From assembly GCF_013300825.1 (NCBI RefSeq), contig NZ_JAAIMY010000016.1, positions 1-64,000 of the forward strand: DNA of 64,000 nucleotides, given 5' to 3'. The DNA is from Blautia wexlerae (GTDB lineage: Bacteria > Bacillota > Clostridia > Lachnospirales > Lachnospiraceae). Position numbers and translations under genes: made by a program. Shown one piece after another: positions 43,701-53,744 of this stretch. The notes under the pieces are model-generated. The model worked only from the letters and a program-made list of their open reading frames with translations. It was not told the origin of the DNA and ran no database searches. Position 1 is the stretch's first letter; each line of letters starts with the position of its first letter.

Positions 43701-44132
43701 TGTTCCGTATACAAGACTGACTTCATTTCCATAATAGCCGTCATATACCGGAACAATTCTGACCTCCAGATTTTTACCTGCACTGTCTCCCGGAATATCC
43801 ACAATATGCCAGCAGCTTCCCGGTGACTTCATAAAGTCCGGGGCATCCGCTTCATTTCCGTATTCGTATATTTTTTCTCCATCCAGCCAAACTTCTGCAA
43901 TGGTGTGTGTGGTTTTAAATAAGATAGATCTGGGGATATCGAAGTCTTCGGGCAAAGCAATATTCTCTGATTTGATTTCTCCCTCTGCCAGTTCTTTTGT
44001 TTCGCACCGGATCGTATTATCCCAGAACAATTTTTCCCTGGTCGTACTCTGGCTGAAGATCCAACCTGAAAAACAAATGGCAAACAGCCCAAATGCGAAC
44101 AGGGTGATCCATAGTTTTTTTTCTATTTTCAT
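40752..44132 (-). CDS. Membrane GGDEF-GGDEF-EAL cyclic-di-GMP protein
   Basis: 1126 residues from the ATG at 44132 (AAGGGAGAG upstream). An extracytoplasmic sensor (about 30-155) is followed by roughly seven membrane helices (about 160-370), like 7TM-DISM sensors. The first GGDEF domain has an intact active site (RIGGDEFAYVY). A PAS-like region (about 590-700) precedes a second GGDEF whose motif is degraded to LVADEFLIL. The C-terminal EAL domain looks complete (YGAEALMRF, VELTESD, ALDDFGTGYSNF, IKIDRSF, CIEGVEN). It can probably both make and break cyclic-di-GMP, with the balance set by an outside signal. Confidence 0.9.
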   Translation of the reverse strand: MKIEKKLWITLFAFGLFAICFSGWIFSQSTTREKLFWDNTIRCETKELAEGEIKSENIALPEDFDIPRSILFKTTHTIAEVWLDGEKIYEYGNEADAPDFMKSPGSCWHIVDIPGDSAGKNLEVRIVPVYDGYYGNEVSLVYGTRGDCILKILTDSLGTLVISCGILFAAVICLLLYFGAVRRKRRDRTEAKIEIFLNLGFFSLLVAVWTLVQCGFLQFLIPDGRTLYFVDYFSFFLFPVPFNFLLYDICKSRYHKGALIFSILYLANMAVDVLLQCAGIIDISRLLSVTHVIMIANAIYTVLIIFYEARKKENDVARKFQYPMCVAMGFGMAEMLLYYLRKFQETSILLPTGTVLFIIMLIWIQVSQYYDQYIQKQKVIYLQKIANMDMLTEAMNRNAYEDMVKYLDEGEIKLRTTGVVLFDLDNLKVINDNFGHEKGDEALKLCYQCISQIFQNVKNCFRIGGDEFAYVYHSDEKDRVPERLKALELILKKTAEIHKLEYPLSISAGYAYYQPDVDFDFKDIVRRSDTMLYRQKRRKKMVQSTGPENLLSHMEKYSTEEITDEIIQQEKKYQSMSVDELCSMIDLLSPTTDNYPYVVDFRTDFYYIANQALDRFCIPKNGFHNVISNHKEFVYEPDYEKLKEEFDDLLKTDRCIHSMEYRWLDLKKMPVWIHCKGYLVRDDNMKPLYMIGCINEIGERQKADNVSGLLGETGFREYMNQQDTPLETGYLLRIGIDHFKEINENFGQEYGDFVLRKTAECISGCISEGQKVYKLVADEFLILDVSSDEMKDADKLYDKVRGAIDKFIESNEFKVMYTISGGIVPFAALEADQYSEALKLTDFALNEAKKLGRNRCYIYNKETYQRFLRKREITQELREAVNNEFQGFTAFYQPVFAEDKKVPYGAEALMRFTSEKFGMVSPAEFIPILEETGLIIPAGRWMMREAMGKCDEIRKALPKFRVSINISQVQASKSDVIQDISAEMNRTGLPLEALIVELTESDLLEQNINEKHFLTELRRMGISLALDDFGTGYSNFHYLSELKPEIIKIDRSFTAKAVADEQEYYLLNQFCTMVHNLDMKICIEGVENAREWLKIRKLCPEFTQGYFWGRPCGYEEFMGKFTENRL

Positions 44133-44296
44133 AATCTCTCCCTTATCCATATATCTGTATTCTGAGACATATCCAATATAAGAATCAGATATTTTCTGTA
44201 TTTCACTTATTCCATTGTACCATAGATTTCTGAATAATTGTTAGTGCTTTTTGACACTTTCTTCAGGTAAGCATTCATATGTTGACATTTTATAAA

Positions 44297-44347
44297 AGCC
44301 ATCTGATATTGTTCCTGGCTGTCTGCCAGGTTCTCCATCAGATGGCT
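44297..44347 (-). terminator. Terminator after the histidine kinase
   Basis: AGCCATCTGAT (44297-44307) pairs with ATCAGATGGCT (44337-44347), and an inner CCTGGC/GCCAGG stem stacks inside. The minus strand continues TTTTATAAAATG. It ends the two-component operon 28 bases after the kinase stop. Confidence 0.7.
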
Positions 44348-44374
44348 TGGTATTATTACTTTGTTTCTGTAAAA

Positions 44375-45961
44375 CTATTGCCTGCAGTCCAGTGTAAACC
44401 AGAATTCTACACCATTATCGTAATTGCATACCCCGTATTTCTGATTCATACTCTCCATAATCGCCTTGACAATCGAAAGACCGATACCGCTTCCGCCATA
44501 TTCTCTTGTACGGGCTTTATCCACTTTATAAAATTTATTCCAGAGATTTGGGATGTCCTCTTCCGGAATCGGAGTACCTGTATTAAATACGGTTACTTTC
44601 ACACAGTCATCTTCCCGCAGAACCTTAATTTCTACTTTTCGTTCTCCGTCCAGATGGTTCAGTGCATTACTTGTATAATTAGTCACTACCTCTTCTATCT
44701 TAAATTCATCCGCCCATACATATACAGGTTCTGTTTCTTCAAAGATCACAGTTGCATCTTTCTGTTCGGTCATAATATGCATGGAACCAAGTACACCCCT
44801 GATCAGAGATACAATGTCAAATCTTTCCATCACAGGTGCATCTTTACCGGATTCCAGTTGATTCAGAGTCAGCAGATTTTTGACCAGCTTATTCATCTTG
44901 GCTGCCTCATCCATAATAACTTCGCAGTAAAATTCCCTGCTTTCCGGATCATCAGAAATATTTTCATTCAGACCTTCTGCATATCCCTGAATCAATGCGA
45001 TAGGAGTTTTTAATTCATGAGAAACATTATCAAGAAATTCCTTACGCATCTCATCAATTTTAATTTTATCTTCAATATCTTTCTGAAGCTTGTTATTGGC
45101 TGATTTCAACTCTGAAATCGTACTTTCAAGTTTTCTTGACATTTTATTAAAATTATCACCAAGCACATCGATCTCATTTCCCGCACAGCTCTGGTATCTC
45201 GCATCGAAATCCAGATCAGACATTTTCTCTGATAATCCGGTCAGTTCACTGATCGGACGTGTAATACGATTCGTCACTACCAGAATCACAATACCACTGA
45301 TCACAATTATAATTGTTCCTACAATGAAATAAAAACTGTTGGAAATAGCAGCACTTTCTTTGATACTTTCCAGCGGAGAACGGATCAGGAAATAGTAACC
45401 ATTGTCAAACTGTCCCCAGCATTCTACATACTCCATGCCTGCGAAGCGGTCATGTACCTGCCACATGGTACAGGTGTCTGTCTTTTTGAGTACACGGCTG
45501 CGCTGCATATCCTGGTCCAGATTATTAACATACCCAAACAGCTTACTGCGGAGCATTTTGGCCATATTATTCTCTCCCCAGTAGTAATAACCGCTGTTTT
45601 CCTCATTTACTATAATCCATGTAAGATTATTTCTGGAACTGCTTCTCTCAATCTCATCAGGAATCTCATCTGCCGCTTCTTTTTGGTCTTCTGCTGTATC
45701 TGTATCATACTGCAGGATATCATCCAGATTCATCTGAGACAAAACTTCTTTTGCTTCCTCAAGCACTTCTACTTTCTTGGATACATAATATTTTTCAAGA
45801 AAAAGACCATTGATCAGTGTAATGGTAAAAATCGAAAGCAACAGTAAGCTTATAAATAATACTGAAATCTGATGCTTCAGTGTGTGAAATTTTTTTTGTT
45901 TTAAATGCTGTTTTGATTTTTGCTTTGGTTTTTTCGGAATTTCTTTCCCGGTTACTATCAT
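44375..45961 (-). CDS. Sensor histidine kinase
   Basis: 528 residues. Two membrane spans (about 33-52 and 212-232) enclose an extracellular sensor of ~160 residues. A HAMP linker (RITRPISELTGLSEKMSDL) follows, then the phospho-His box FLDNVSHELKTPIALIQGYA, and the ATPase with NYTSNALNHLDGE (N box) and YGGSGIGLSIVKAIM (G2). It phosphorylates the response regulator directly upstream; the genes overlap by 4 bases (ATGA). The signal is unknown. Confidence 0.93.
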   Translation of the reverse strand: MIVTGKEIPKKPKQKSKQHLKQKKFHTLKHQISVLFISLLLLSIFTITLINGLFLEKYYVSKKVEVLEEAKEVLSQMNLDDILQYDTDTAEDQKEAADEIPDEIERSSSRNNLTWIIVNEENSGYYYWGENNMAKMLRSKLFGYVNNLDQDMQRSRVLKKTDTCTMWQVHDRFAGMEYVECWGQFDNGYYFLIRSPLESIKESAAISNSFYFIVGTIIIVISGIVILVVTNRITRPISELTGLSEKMSDLDFDARYQSCAGNEIDVLGDNFNKMSRKLESTISELKSANNKLQKDIEDKIKIDEMRKEFLDNVSHELKTPIALIQGYAEGLNENISDDPESREFYCEVIMDEAAKMNKLVKNLLTLNQLESGKDAPVMERFDIVSLIRGVLGSMHIMTEQKDATVIFEETEPVYVWADEFKIEEVVTNYTSNALNHLDGERKVEIKVLREDDCVKVTVFNTGTPIPEEDIPNLWNKFYKVDKARTREYGGSGIGLSIVKAIMESMNQKYGVCNYDNGVEFWFTLDCRQ

Positions 45962-46638
45962 TCGTCTACCTCAAACTTGTATCCCATGCCCCATACAGTC
46001 TTTATATATTCACCTTTATCTCCCATTTTACTTCTCAGTTTCTTGACATGGGTATCAATCGTACGGGCATCTCCAAAGTAGTCATAATTCCATACAGAAT
46101 TCAGTATCTTTTCTCTGGAAAGTGCAATTCCCTGATTTTCCAGAAAATATGTCAGAAGCTCAAATTCCTTAAAACTCAGTTCCATAGGCCTGCCATCCAC
46201 AGTAGCCAGATGCGCAGCCTTATCTATTACAATACCACCGGCAGAAAGCACGTCTTCCGGATTGCTCTGCCCGGTACGTCGAAGGATTGCTTCTACTCTC
46301 GCAACAAGGATCTTCGGACTGAATGGCTTGGAAATATATTCATCTACACCCAAGTCAAATCCAAGAAGTTCATCTCTCTCATCGCTTCTTGCTGTCAGCA
46401 TAATGATCGGAACTTTTGAATTCTTGCGGATTTCACGACAAACTTCCCAACCATCCATTTTGGGCATCATAACATCCAGAATTATCAGTGCAATGTCCTT
46501 CTCATCATAAAAAATGTCCATTGCCTCTTCACCATTACCTGCTTCCAGTACCTGAAAATTCTTCTTTGTCAGGAAATCCTTTACCAGTTTTCTCATGCGG
46601 CTCTCATCATCCACCACCAGAATTTTTAATGCATCCAT
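45958..46638 (-). CDS. OmpR/PhoB-type response regulator
   Basis: 226 residues from the ATG at 46638 (GGAGGGGATAAA upstream). The receiver domain has acidic DDES near residue 10, the phospho-Asp in ALIILDVMMPKMDGW, and Lys in YISKPFSPK. The winged helix follows (ELLTYFLENQGIALSREKIL, DARTIDTHVKKLRSKMG). It is a DNA-binding partner of the downstream kinase. The regulon cannot be deduced. Confidence 0.94.
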   Translation of the reverse strand: MDALKILVVDDESRMRKLVKDFLTKKNFQVLEAGNGEEAMDIFYDEKDIALIILDVMMPKMDGWEVCREIRKNSKVPIIMLTARSDERDELLGFDLGVDEYISKPFSPKILVARVEAILRRTGQSNPEDVLSAGGIVIDKAAHLATVDGRPMELSFKEFELLTYFLENQGIALSREKILNSVWNYDYFGDARTIDTHVKKLRSKMGDKGEYIKTVWGMGYKFEVDE

Positions 46639-47034
46639 TTTATCCCCTCCGTTTTTCTTCATTGTTTTCCGAAACAGTTCTTACTTTTTATTTATACTGT
46701 TTTCCAAGTATTGTTAAAATCCACAACTGTTCAGCGACTTTACAGCCACAACTCAAAATCCGGAAGAATCGCCCTCAGTAACAGATTTTATCTTTCATAT
46801 GGTTACTATAGCAGAGATTTATGTAAGATTTGTGAACATGTGACAGAAAAATATAAGTATTGATGTTCATAACACCAAATATAAAAATCTTCTTGACAAA
46901 TTCTGTTTTTATTTCTATACTGTTAATCAGTCGACATATCCTATACAATGAATGATATGTCAATATTGAAAATGCGCTTTCGTCTCATCACCAGTGCTGT
47001 TTTATAGAGAAACAGTGTAGCAGACTCATTTTTC
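46639..47034. other. Intergenic region between the response regulator and tmRNA
   Basis: 396 bases with divergent promoters. The tmRNA promoter is clear (46893-46921). The response-regulator side has an AT-rich stretch with TTAACA and TATAAA boxes whose spacing (15) is short. The ~107 bases between the tmRNA start site and its mature 5' end form a leader that RNase P would remove. No coding signal seen. Confidence 0.5.
46893..46921 (+). promoter_or_regulatory. tmRNA promoter
   Basis: TTGACA (46893-46898), 17 bases, TATACT (46916-46921): a near-consensus sigma-A promoter, as expected for an abundant stable RNA. Confidence 0.85.
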
Positions 47035-47380
47035 GGGCTTGTACTGGTTTCGACGGGGGCTTTGAAGTTGGGGAAGCCATCCGCAGACTCCTGGACTGCG
47101 TACCAACCGGGAAACTAAATATAAACGCAGACGAACAGTACGCGTTAGCAGCCTAATTGCTGCTCGTCAGCCCTGATGCACTCACACTTCAGGGATCTGG
47201 CGTCGACTATGTGAGAAACCTTGCCGGGTAAGCTTTGCCCCGGTAGATGTATCATGAAGCTACTAAGGTTGTAAGCCTGTCGGTGGGCGTACATCCAAGG
47301 GAATGTTAAAACAGCGACTGTGATGGGAGATGCCTCAATGAATAGGCTTTCGGACGCGGGTTCAATTCCCGCCAGGTCCA
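47035..47380 (+). ncRNA. ssrA: Transfer-messenger RNA
   Basis: The 5' GGGCTTG pairs with CAGGTCC at the 3' end (47374-47380 region), forming the alanine-tRNA-like acceptor stem. CTGGTTTCGACGGGG near the start and GGACGCGGGTTCAATTCCCG near the end are the conserved tRNA-like parts. The tag reading frame ends GAC GAA CAG TAC GCG TTA GCA GCC TAA, giving a degradation tag ending DEQYALAA. CCA is not encoded directly after the discriminator base. It rescues stalled ribosomes with SmpB (not in this window). Confidence 0.96.
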
Positions 47381-47381
47381 T

Positions 47382-47417
47382 AAAAACATCCACAGGGTAA
47401 TTCCTGTGGATGTTTTT
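47382..47417. terminator. Bidirectional terminator after tmRNA
   Basis: AAAAACATCCACAGG (47382-47396) pairs perfectly with CCTGTGGATGTTTTT (47403-47417) around a six-base loop. It ends tmRNA and, in the other direction, the aldo/keto reductase gene whose stop codon lies at its edge. Confidence 0.85.
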
Positions 47418-48424
47418 TATTCACCAAACTGTTGTGCACATTCTTTCAGCATTTCACGGATTGGCAGATGGTACGGACATCTGGTTTCACATTTGCCACA
47501 TTCTATACAGGCGGAAGCCTTCACTGCAAGAGAACTGTAACGGTTTCTTGCCCATTCCCTCAGTCCGTAACGATTAAGATATCCTGCGAACAGGAACACA
47601 CCCGAAATATCGATTCCCACACTACATGGGGCACAATAATTACATCTGCGGCAGAAATTTGTGCCAAGCTGATCCCGTACTGTCCGGATTTCTTCCAGTT
47701 CTTTCTCGCTTAACGGAGAATCATCAAGACAGGCCTTTATATTCTCCTCAATTTCCTTCTCTTCCGCCATTCCCGGAATCACAATGGTAACATTCTTATT
47801 TGCACAGATATAACGCAATGCCAGTGTTCCGTTTTCAATTGCACCGCCAGCCAGAGGTTTCATATCAATAAAACCGATGTTTTTCTCCTTACACTTTGAG
47901 ATCAGTTCTTCCCCCTGAGTTTCTACAATATTATATGGGAACATAATAGTTTCCACCCAGTCAAGCTCCAGAGCCCGGGCAAAAACCTCCACAGAATGAG
48001 CGGTCAGACCAATATGTCCGATTTTTCCTGCTGCTTTTGCCTCCTGCAGTGCTTCAAGAGCACCACCTGCCGCCAGTACCTGATCCAATTGTTCCATACT
48101 CGGATTATGCACCTGGTATAATTCAATATGATCTGTACAAAGATTATGAAGGCTCTTTTCAATATCTTTTTCCATAGCTTCCTTTGTGCGTGCCATGGAC
48201 TTTGTGGCAATTATGAATCTGTCCCTGATGCCTTCCAGTGCATATCCCAGATATTCTTCACTTACTGTATATCCTCTGGCTGTATCAATATAATTCACTC
48301 CCTGGTCTGCCAGCTTATGCAGCAGTGTCTTTGTTCCTTCCGCATCAATTTTCTGGATCGGTATCCCACCAAGGCCCATTCTGGAAACCCTGAGACCGGT
48401 TTTTCCAAGTGTTACGTATTCCAT
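47417..48424 (-). CDS. Aldo/keto reductase with C-terminal ferredoxin domain
   Basis: 335 residues from the ATG at 48424 (ATAGGAGAAAA upstream). The barrel starts YVTLGKTGLRVSRMGLGG; YIDTARGYTVSEEYLG has Asp and Tyr and IIATKSMA the Lys, and the loop HIELYQVHNPS is typical. The C-terminal ~90 residues carry two cysteine clusters, CRRCNYCAPC and CIECGKCETRCPYHLP, predicted to bind [4Fe-4S] clusters. This fused type is common in strict anaerobes, and the electron donor may be ferredoxin as well as NAD(P)H. Confidence 0.9.
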   Translation of the reverse strand: MEYVTLGKTGLRVSRMGLGGIPIQKIDAEGTKTLLHKLADQGVNYIDTARGYTVSEEYLGYALEGIRDRFIIATKSMARTKEAMEKDIEKSLHNLCTDHIELYQVHNPSMEQLDQVLAAGGALEALQEAKAAGKIGHIGLTAHSVEVFARALELDWVETIMFPYNIVETQGEELISKCKEKNIGFIDMKPLAGGAIENGTLALRYICANKNVTIVIPGMAEEKEIEENIKACLDDSPLSEKELEEIRTVRDQLGTNFCRRCNYCAPCSVGIDISGVFLFAGYLNRYGLREWARNRYSSLAVKASACIECGKCETRCPYHLPIREMLKECAQQFGE

Positions 48425-48540
48425 ATTTTTTCTCCTATTCCAATCAAAGATAAAAACTGCCATCGGATCTTACCGATGGCAGTCTGATTATCTCTTTACA
48501 ACTGTTAATCAGAAAAAGCAAACAACTGGTTTCATCCTGA

Positions 48541-49098
48541 TTATACTCGAGAAAGATATTCTCCTGTTCTTGTATCGATTTTCAGTTTATCGCCCTGGTT
48601 AACAAACAGCGGAACCTGAACCTGTGCACCAGTCTCTACAGTGGCTGGTTTTGTAGCACCCTGTGCTGTATTTCCGGCGAATCCCGGCTCTGTCTCAGTA
48701 ACTTCAAGTTCTACGAACAGAGGAGGCTCAATAGCAAATACATTTCCGTTGTGGGAACAGATCTTAACCATCTCGTTCTCCTTAACGAATTTAAGAGAAT
48801 CTCCAACCTGATCTTTTGTAAGACCAACCTGATCATATGTCTCTACGTTCATGAAGTAGTACAGATCACCATCATCATACAGATACTGCATGTCTACACG
48901 CTCAATACGTGCAGCCGGGAATTTCTCTGTTGGACGGAAAGATTTCTCAAGAACTGCTCCTGTAATAATGTTTTTGTATTTTGTTCTTACGAAAGCAGCA
49001 CCCTTTCCTGGTTTTACGTGCTGGAATTCAACGATCTGACATACGTTTCCGTCAATTTCAAGTGTGATACCGTTTTTGAAATCACCTGCTGAAATCAT
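48541..49098 (-). CDS. efp: Elongation factor P
   Basis: 185 residues, the normal length. [20 protein letters not shown] starts the KOW-like domain, [17 protein letters not shown] is the modification loop (Lys in PGKG), and the C-terminal OB domains end [14 protein letters not shown]. It helps ribosomes through polyproline stretches. TAAGGAGGAAATATAACT precedes the ATG. It follows aroK in the same direction, separated by 143 bases containing an AGTGTGTC/GACACACT hairpin (about 49160-49205). Confidence 0.96.
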   Translation of the reverse strand: MISAGDFKNGITLEIDGNVCQIVEFQHVKPGKGAAFVRTKYKNIITGAVLEKSFRPTEKFPAARIERVDMQYLYDDGDLYYFMNVETYDQVGLTKDQVGDSLKFVKENEMVKICSHNGNVFAIEPPLFVELEVTETEPGFAGNTAQGATKPATVETGAQVQVPLFVNQGDKLKIDTRTGEYLSRV

Positions 49099-49241
49099 AG
49101 TTATATTTCCTCCTTAATAGTACAGTTCAGCAATGCTGTGTCTTTTGACAACAACAGCCGTTCAAAGTGTGTGTCCCTCTCATGCTTTTCTCAGTTTTGT
49201 GACACACTCTTATTTAATTTTATAATATTCTGCTGTTTTTT

Positions 49242-49766
49242 TCAACTATTTTTTACACATGTTTTCAATTTTTCTTCAAGCTGAGCGATCAGATCCTCAA
49301 ATGGCTTATCTCCTGTGATCATCTCAACATCTGCAAACTTCGCATATACCGGATCACGCTGTTTAAGAAGTTTCTTGATTTTATCTTCTCTGTCTTCTCC
49401 CTCGATCAAAGGATTGCTGCTGGAATTTTCCAGTCTCTTCTTCAATGTTGCATAAGATCCCTTCAAATATACTACAGTTCCCAGTTTTTTAATATATTTT
49501 TCATTCTGTTCCTGCATCGGAAGACCGGAACCAAGAGAAATGATCTTCTGCTCCGGATCGTCGATCAGTGCCTTGATCACAGTTGTCTCAAGAGCTCTGT
49601 AAAATGGTTCTCCGAATCTGTCAAAGATTTCTTTCATTGTAAGGTTCATCTTCTTTGATACTACGCGGTCAACGTCTACAAAAGGAAGATTGAAATCTTT
49701 TGCCAGCCGTTTTCCTACTCTTGTCTTTCCTGAACCCATAAATCCTATAATAACAATATGGTTCAT
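49242..49766 (-). CDS. aroK: Shikimate kinase
   Basis: 174 residues. IVIIGFMGSGKTRVGKRLA is the P-loop, FVDVDRVVSKKMNLTMKEIF holds the shikimate-binding Asp, and ALETTVIKAL with ISLGSGLPM replaces the usual GGG motif. It phosphorylates shikimate in aromatic amino acid synthesis. The ATG overlaps the stop of yqeG by 4 bases. The GSGLP variant of the conserved glycine motif is slightly unusual. Confidence 0.9.
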   Translation of the reverse strand: MNHIVIIGFMGSGKTRVGKRLAKDFNLPFVDVDRVVSKKMNLTMKEIFDRFGEPFYRALETTVIKALIDDPEQKIISLGSGLPMQEQNEKYIKKLGTVVYLKGSYATLKKRLENSSSNPLIEGEDREDKIKKLLKQRDPVYAKFADVEMITGDKPFEDLIAQLEEKLKTCVKNS

Positions 49767-50266
49767 GAATTCCCCTCCTCTTTACGGTAAAAATATAGTA
49801 CAATTCTTTCAAGATATCGTTTCAGTACGATCTGAATCTCTTCTTTCGGATTGAGTGGTTTCACCAGAATATTCCGGATTCCTGTGCGTTTCGCACCATA
49901 TATATCAGTAAAAAGCTGATCTCCTATAAAAATTGTATTACTTCTGTCTGTCCCAAGAAGTTCCATTGCCCTGATATAATTTTTCGTTGAAGGCTTGTGT
50001 GCATTCTCGATAAACTGCGCTCCTATCGCATCATTAAAAGAAGAAACCCTCTCGTACTGGTTATTTGACAGAAAGCAGCATTTAAACCCAAGTTCCTTCA
50101 GATGTGCAAACAGCGCACATGCTCTCTCATCTGCCGGTGCACCATGAGGTACCAGAGTGTTATCTATATCAAACAGAAGTCCTCTGTATCCCTGCGCATA
50201 CAGATCATCAAAGTTTATCACATAGGTAGAATCCAGATATTCATCCGGAAAAAAACAATTAAACAT
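49763..50266 (-). CDS. YqeG-family HAD-IIIA phosphatase
   Basis: 167 residues. GLLFDIDNTLVPHGAP carries the catalytic D-x-D, CCFLSNNQYERV the Ser/Asn of motif II, and FIGDQLFTDIYGAKRTG the motif IV Asp pair. KPSTKNYIRAMEL gives the Lys. In related organisms YqeG precedes shikimate or nucleotide genes; the substrate is uncertain. It overlaps aroK, forming a two-gene operon. Confidence 0.88.
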   Translation of the reverse strand: MFNCFFPDEYLDSTYVINFDDLYAQGYRGLLFDIDNTLVPHGAPADERACALFAHLKELGFKCCFLSNNQYERVSSFNDAIGAQFIENAHKPSTKNYIRAMELLGTDRSNTIFIGDQLFTDIYGAKRTGIRNILVKPLNPKEEIQIVLKRYLERIVLYFYRKEEGNS

Positions 50267-50367
50267 CCGTAGTCATTTCCTTTATTTGTATTTTTCTGGT
50301 TACTGTTCACCGACAATATCCCGCAGGATATTTTGTCATGAATATGACAAATCCCAGATCATTATGA

Positions 50368-51729
50368 TCAACGTTCATTAAGAGGAACATATACTGCCGG
50401 TTCCAGAACATTCTTATATGCCGGACGGATAATCTTATCTGCATTAATGAGTTCTTCCATACGGTGCGCACTCCATCCTACGATACGTGCAACTGCAAAC
50501 ATCGGTGTATATAATTCCAGTGGCAGATCCAGCATACTGTACACAAAGCCGCTGTAAAAGTCCACGTTGGCGCTTACACCTTTATAAATACGACGCTCTT
50601 CTGCAATCACTTCAGGTGCCAGACGTTCCACCATGGAATACAGGGCATAATCTTTCATTCTGCCTTTTTCCCTTGCCAGAGTTTCCACATATGCCTTGAA
50701 AACTTCAGCTCGCGGATCAGACACTGAATAAATCGCATGTCCCATTCCATAGATCAGACCCTTCCGGTCAAATGCTTCTTTGTGAAGAAGTTTCTTCAGA
50801 TATGTACGAACTTCGTCTTCATCCTTCCAGTCCTTAACTTCCTTCTTCATATCATCAAACATCCTGACAACTTTAATGTTGGCACCGCCATGCTTTGGTC
50901 CCTTTAATGAGCCAAGTGCTGCGGCAATCGCAGAATATGTATCAGTTCCTGATGAGGAGACCACATGAGTTGTGAATGTAGAGTTATTACCTCCGCCATG
51001 TTCCATATGAAGGATAAGCGCAATATCCAGGATCTTTGCCTCCAGATGTGAATACTTCTTATCCGGGCGAAGCATTCTCAGAATGTTCTCTGCTGTGGTA
51101 AGTTCTTTCTTCGGATTATGGATATAGAGACTCTTATCTTTGATATAATGGTTATAAGCCTGATATCCATAAACAGATAAAAGCGGAAATACACTGATCA
51201 GATTCAGACACTGTCTGAGCACATTCGGCAATGATGTATCGTCTGGGTTGGTATCATAAGAATATAAAGTAAGCACACTTCTGGAAAGCCCGTTCATGAT
51301 ATCCTTGCTCGGAGCCTTCATTATAACATCACGCACAAAATTTGTAGGAAGTGACCGCTGATTTGCCAGAAGCTGTGTAAAATCTGCAAGCTGTTTCTTA
51401 TCCGGAAGACTGCCAAATAATAAAAGATAGGTAACTTCTTCAAATCCATATCTGTCATCTTCGATAAATCCCCTGGTCAGATCTTTGATATCATATCCTC
51501 TGTAGGAAAGACTTCCCGCACATGGAACTTCTTTGCCATCAACAATCTTTGTGGCTTTCACATTAGAAACCTGAGTCAGGCCTGCAAGAACCCCTTTTCC
51601 ATTAATATCACGAAGACCTCTTTTCACATCATATTTTGCATACAGAGAAAGATCCAGACTTGTATGTTCCCTGCAAACCTCCGTCAGATTTTCAATTTCA
51701 GGTGTTACTTTTGTTTTAAATCCCGCCAT
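50368..51729 (-). CDS. Citrate synthase
   Basis: 453 residues. GSLSYRGYDIKDLTRG opens the conserved core, LHMEHGGGNNSTFTTHVVSS includes the first catalytic His, HGGANIKVVRMFDD the second, GMGHAIYSVSDPRAEVFK the third plus citrate-binding residues, and DFYSGFVYSMLDLP the Asp. It makes citrate from oxaloacetate and acetyl-CoA. The divergent neighbour is glutamate dehydrogenase, which fits a branched TCA pathway feeding 2-oxoglutarate to glutamate. GAAAGGAG lies upstream of the ATG. Confidence 0.93.
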   Translation of the reverse strand: MAGFKTKVTPEIENLTEVCREHTSLDLSLYAKYDVKRGLRDINGKGVLAGLTQVSNVKATKIVDGKEVPCAGSLSYRGYDIKDLTRGFIEDDRYGFEEVTYLLLFGSLPDKKQLADFTQLLANQRSLPTNFVRDVIMKAPSKDIMNGLSRSVLTLYSYDTNPDDTSLPNVLRQCLNLISVFPLLSVYGYQAYNHYIKDKSLYIHNPKKELTTAENILRMLRPDKKYSHLEAKILDIALILHMEHGGGNNSTFTTHVVSSSGTDTYSAIAAALGSLKGPKHGGANIKVVRMFDDMKKEVKDWKDEDEVRTYLKKLLHKEAFDRKGLIYGMGHAIYSVSDPRAEVFKAYVETLAREKGRMKDYALYSMVERLAPEVIAEERRIYKGVSANVDFYSGFVYSMLDLPLELYTPMFAVARIVGWSAHRMEELINADKIIRPAYKNVLEPAVYVPLNER

Positions 51730-51825
51730 GTAATAAATCTCCTTTCTTCACAATTCTCTCGATAATGATTCCCTCCTCGTTTCTGTCATCGCAACAATTT
51801 TTGCAGATGCACATCTCTGTAAATT

Positions 51826-51854
51826 ATTATAGCATTTTTTTCTCTTTCGGTCTA
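51826..51854 (-). promoter_or_regulatory. Citrate synthase promoter
   Basis: Minus strand TAGACC (51854-51849), 17 bases, TATAAT (51831-51826). Confidence 0.55.
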
Positions 51855-52121
51855 CATCTTATATATTCTGTTTCTGAACATAAAAAAATCAGATTACTGT
51901 TCACACACTACTATCCTGCAAGGTGTTTTTAACTTCCATTGGCAGTCTCTTACGGATACATGGCAATATAAGAATCGAAACGTACAGCACGAATTTATGC
52001 AGTTCTTATGAATATACTGTATTTTTTCGGAATTGCTATAAATTGTATGGATGATTTTTAACATTTTCTCATACTTAGTGGCATTTCGCAAGTACCAATT
52101 TTGTTCAAAAAAATTTCATAA

Positions 52122-53552
<1,431 letters not shown>

Positions 53553-53619
53553 TTATTAATATTAATCCAAAGTATTATCTGAGTTGATATCAGTTATACT
53601 ACCCCATAAAAAATATAAT

Positions 53620-53677
53620 GTAACACCGGTCAGAATTTGTTTTTATTGATTCTGGCCGGTGTTACATTTTTTATTTT
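53620..53677 (+). terminator. gdhA terminator
   Basis: GTAACACCGGTCAGAAT (53620-53636) pairs with ATTCTGGCCGGTGTTAC (53649-53665), followed by ATTTTTTATTTT. Confidence 0.85.
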
Positions 53678-53744
53678 CCGGATTTATATTTTTCTGAATT
53701 GCTATATATTCATGAATAACATCACTATTTATCGAATGATTACA

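Noticed and set aside
47145-47393. Minus-strand open frame with MDLAGIEPAS-type product
   Set aside because: It is the exact antisense of tmRNA; this kind of product is a well-known false gene call.
49160-49205. Terminator between aroK and efp
   Set aside because: An AGTGTGTC/GACACACT stem is present but no U-tract follows on the minus strand, so it is only mentioned with efp.
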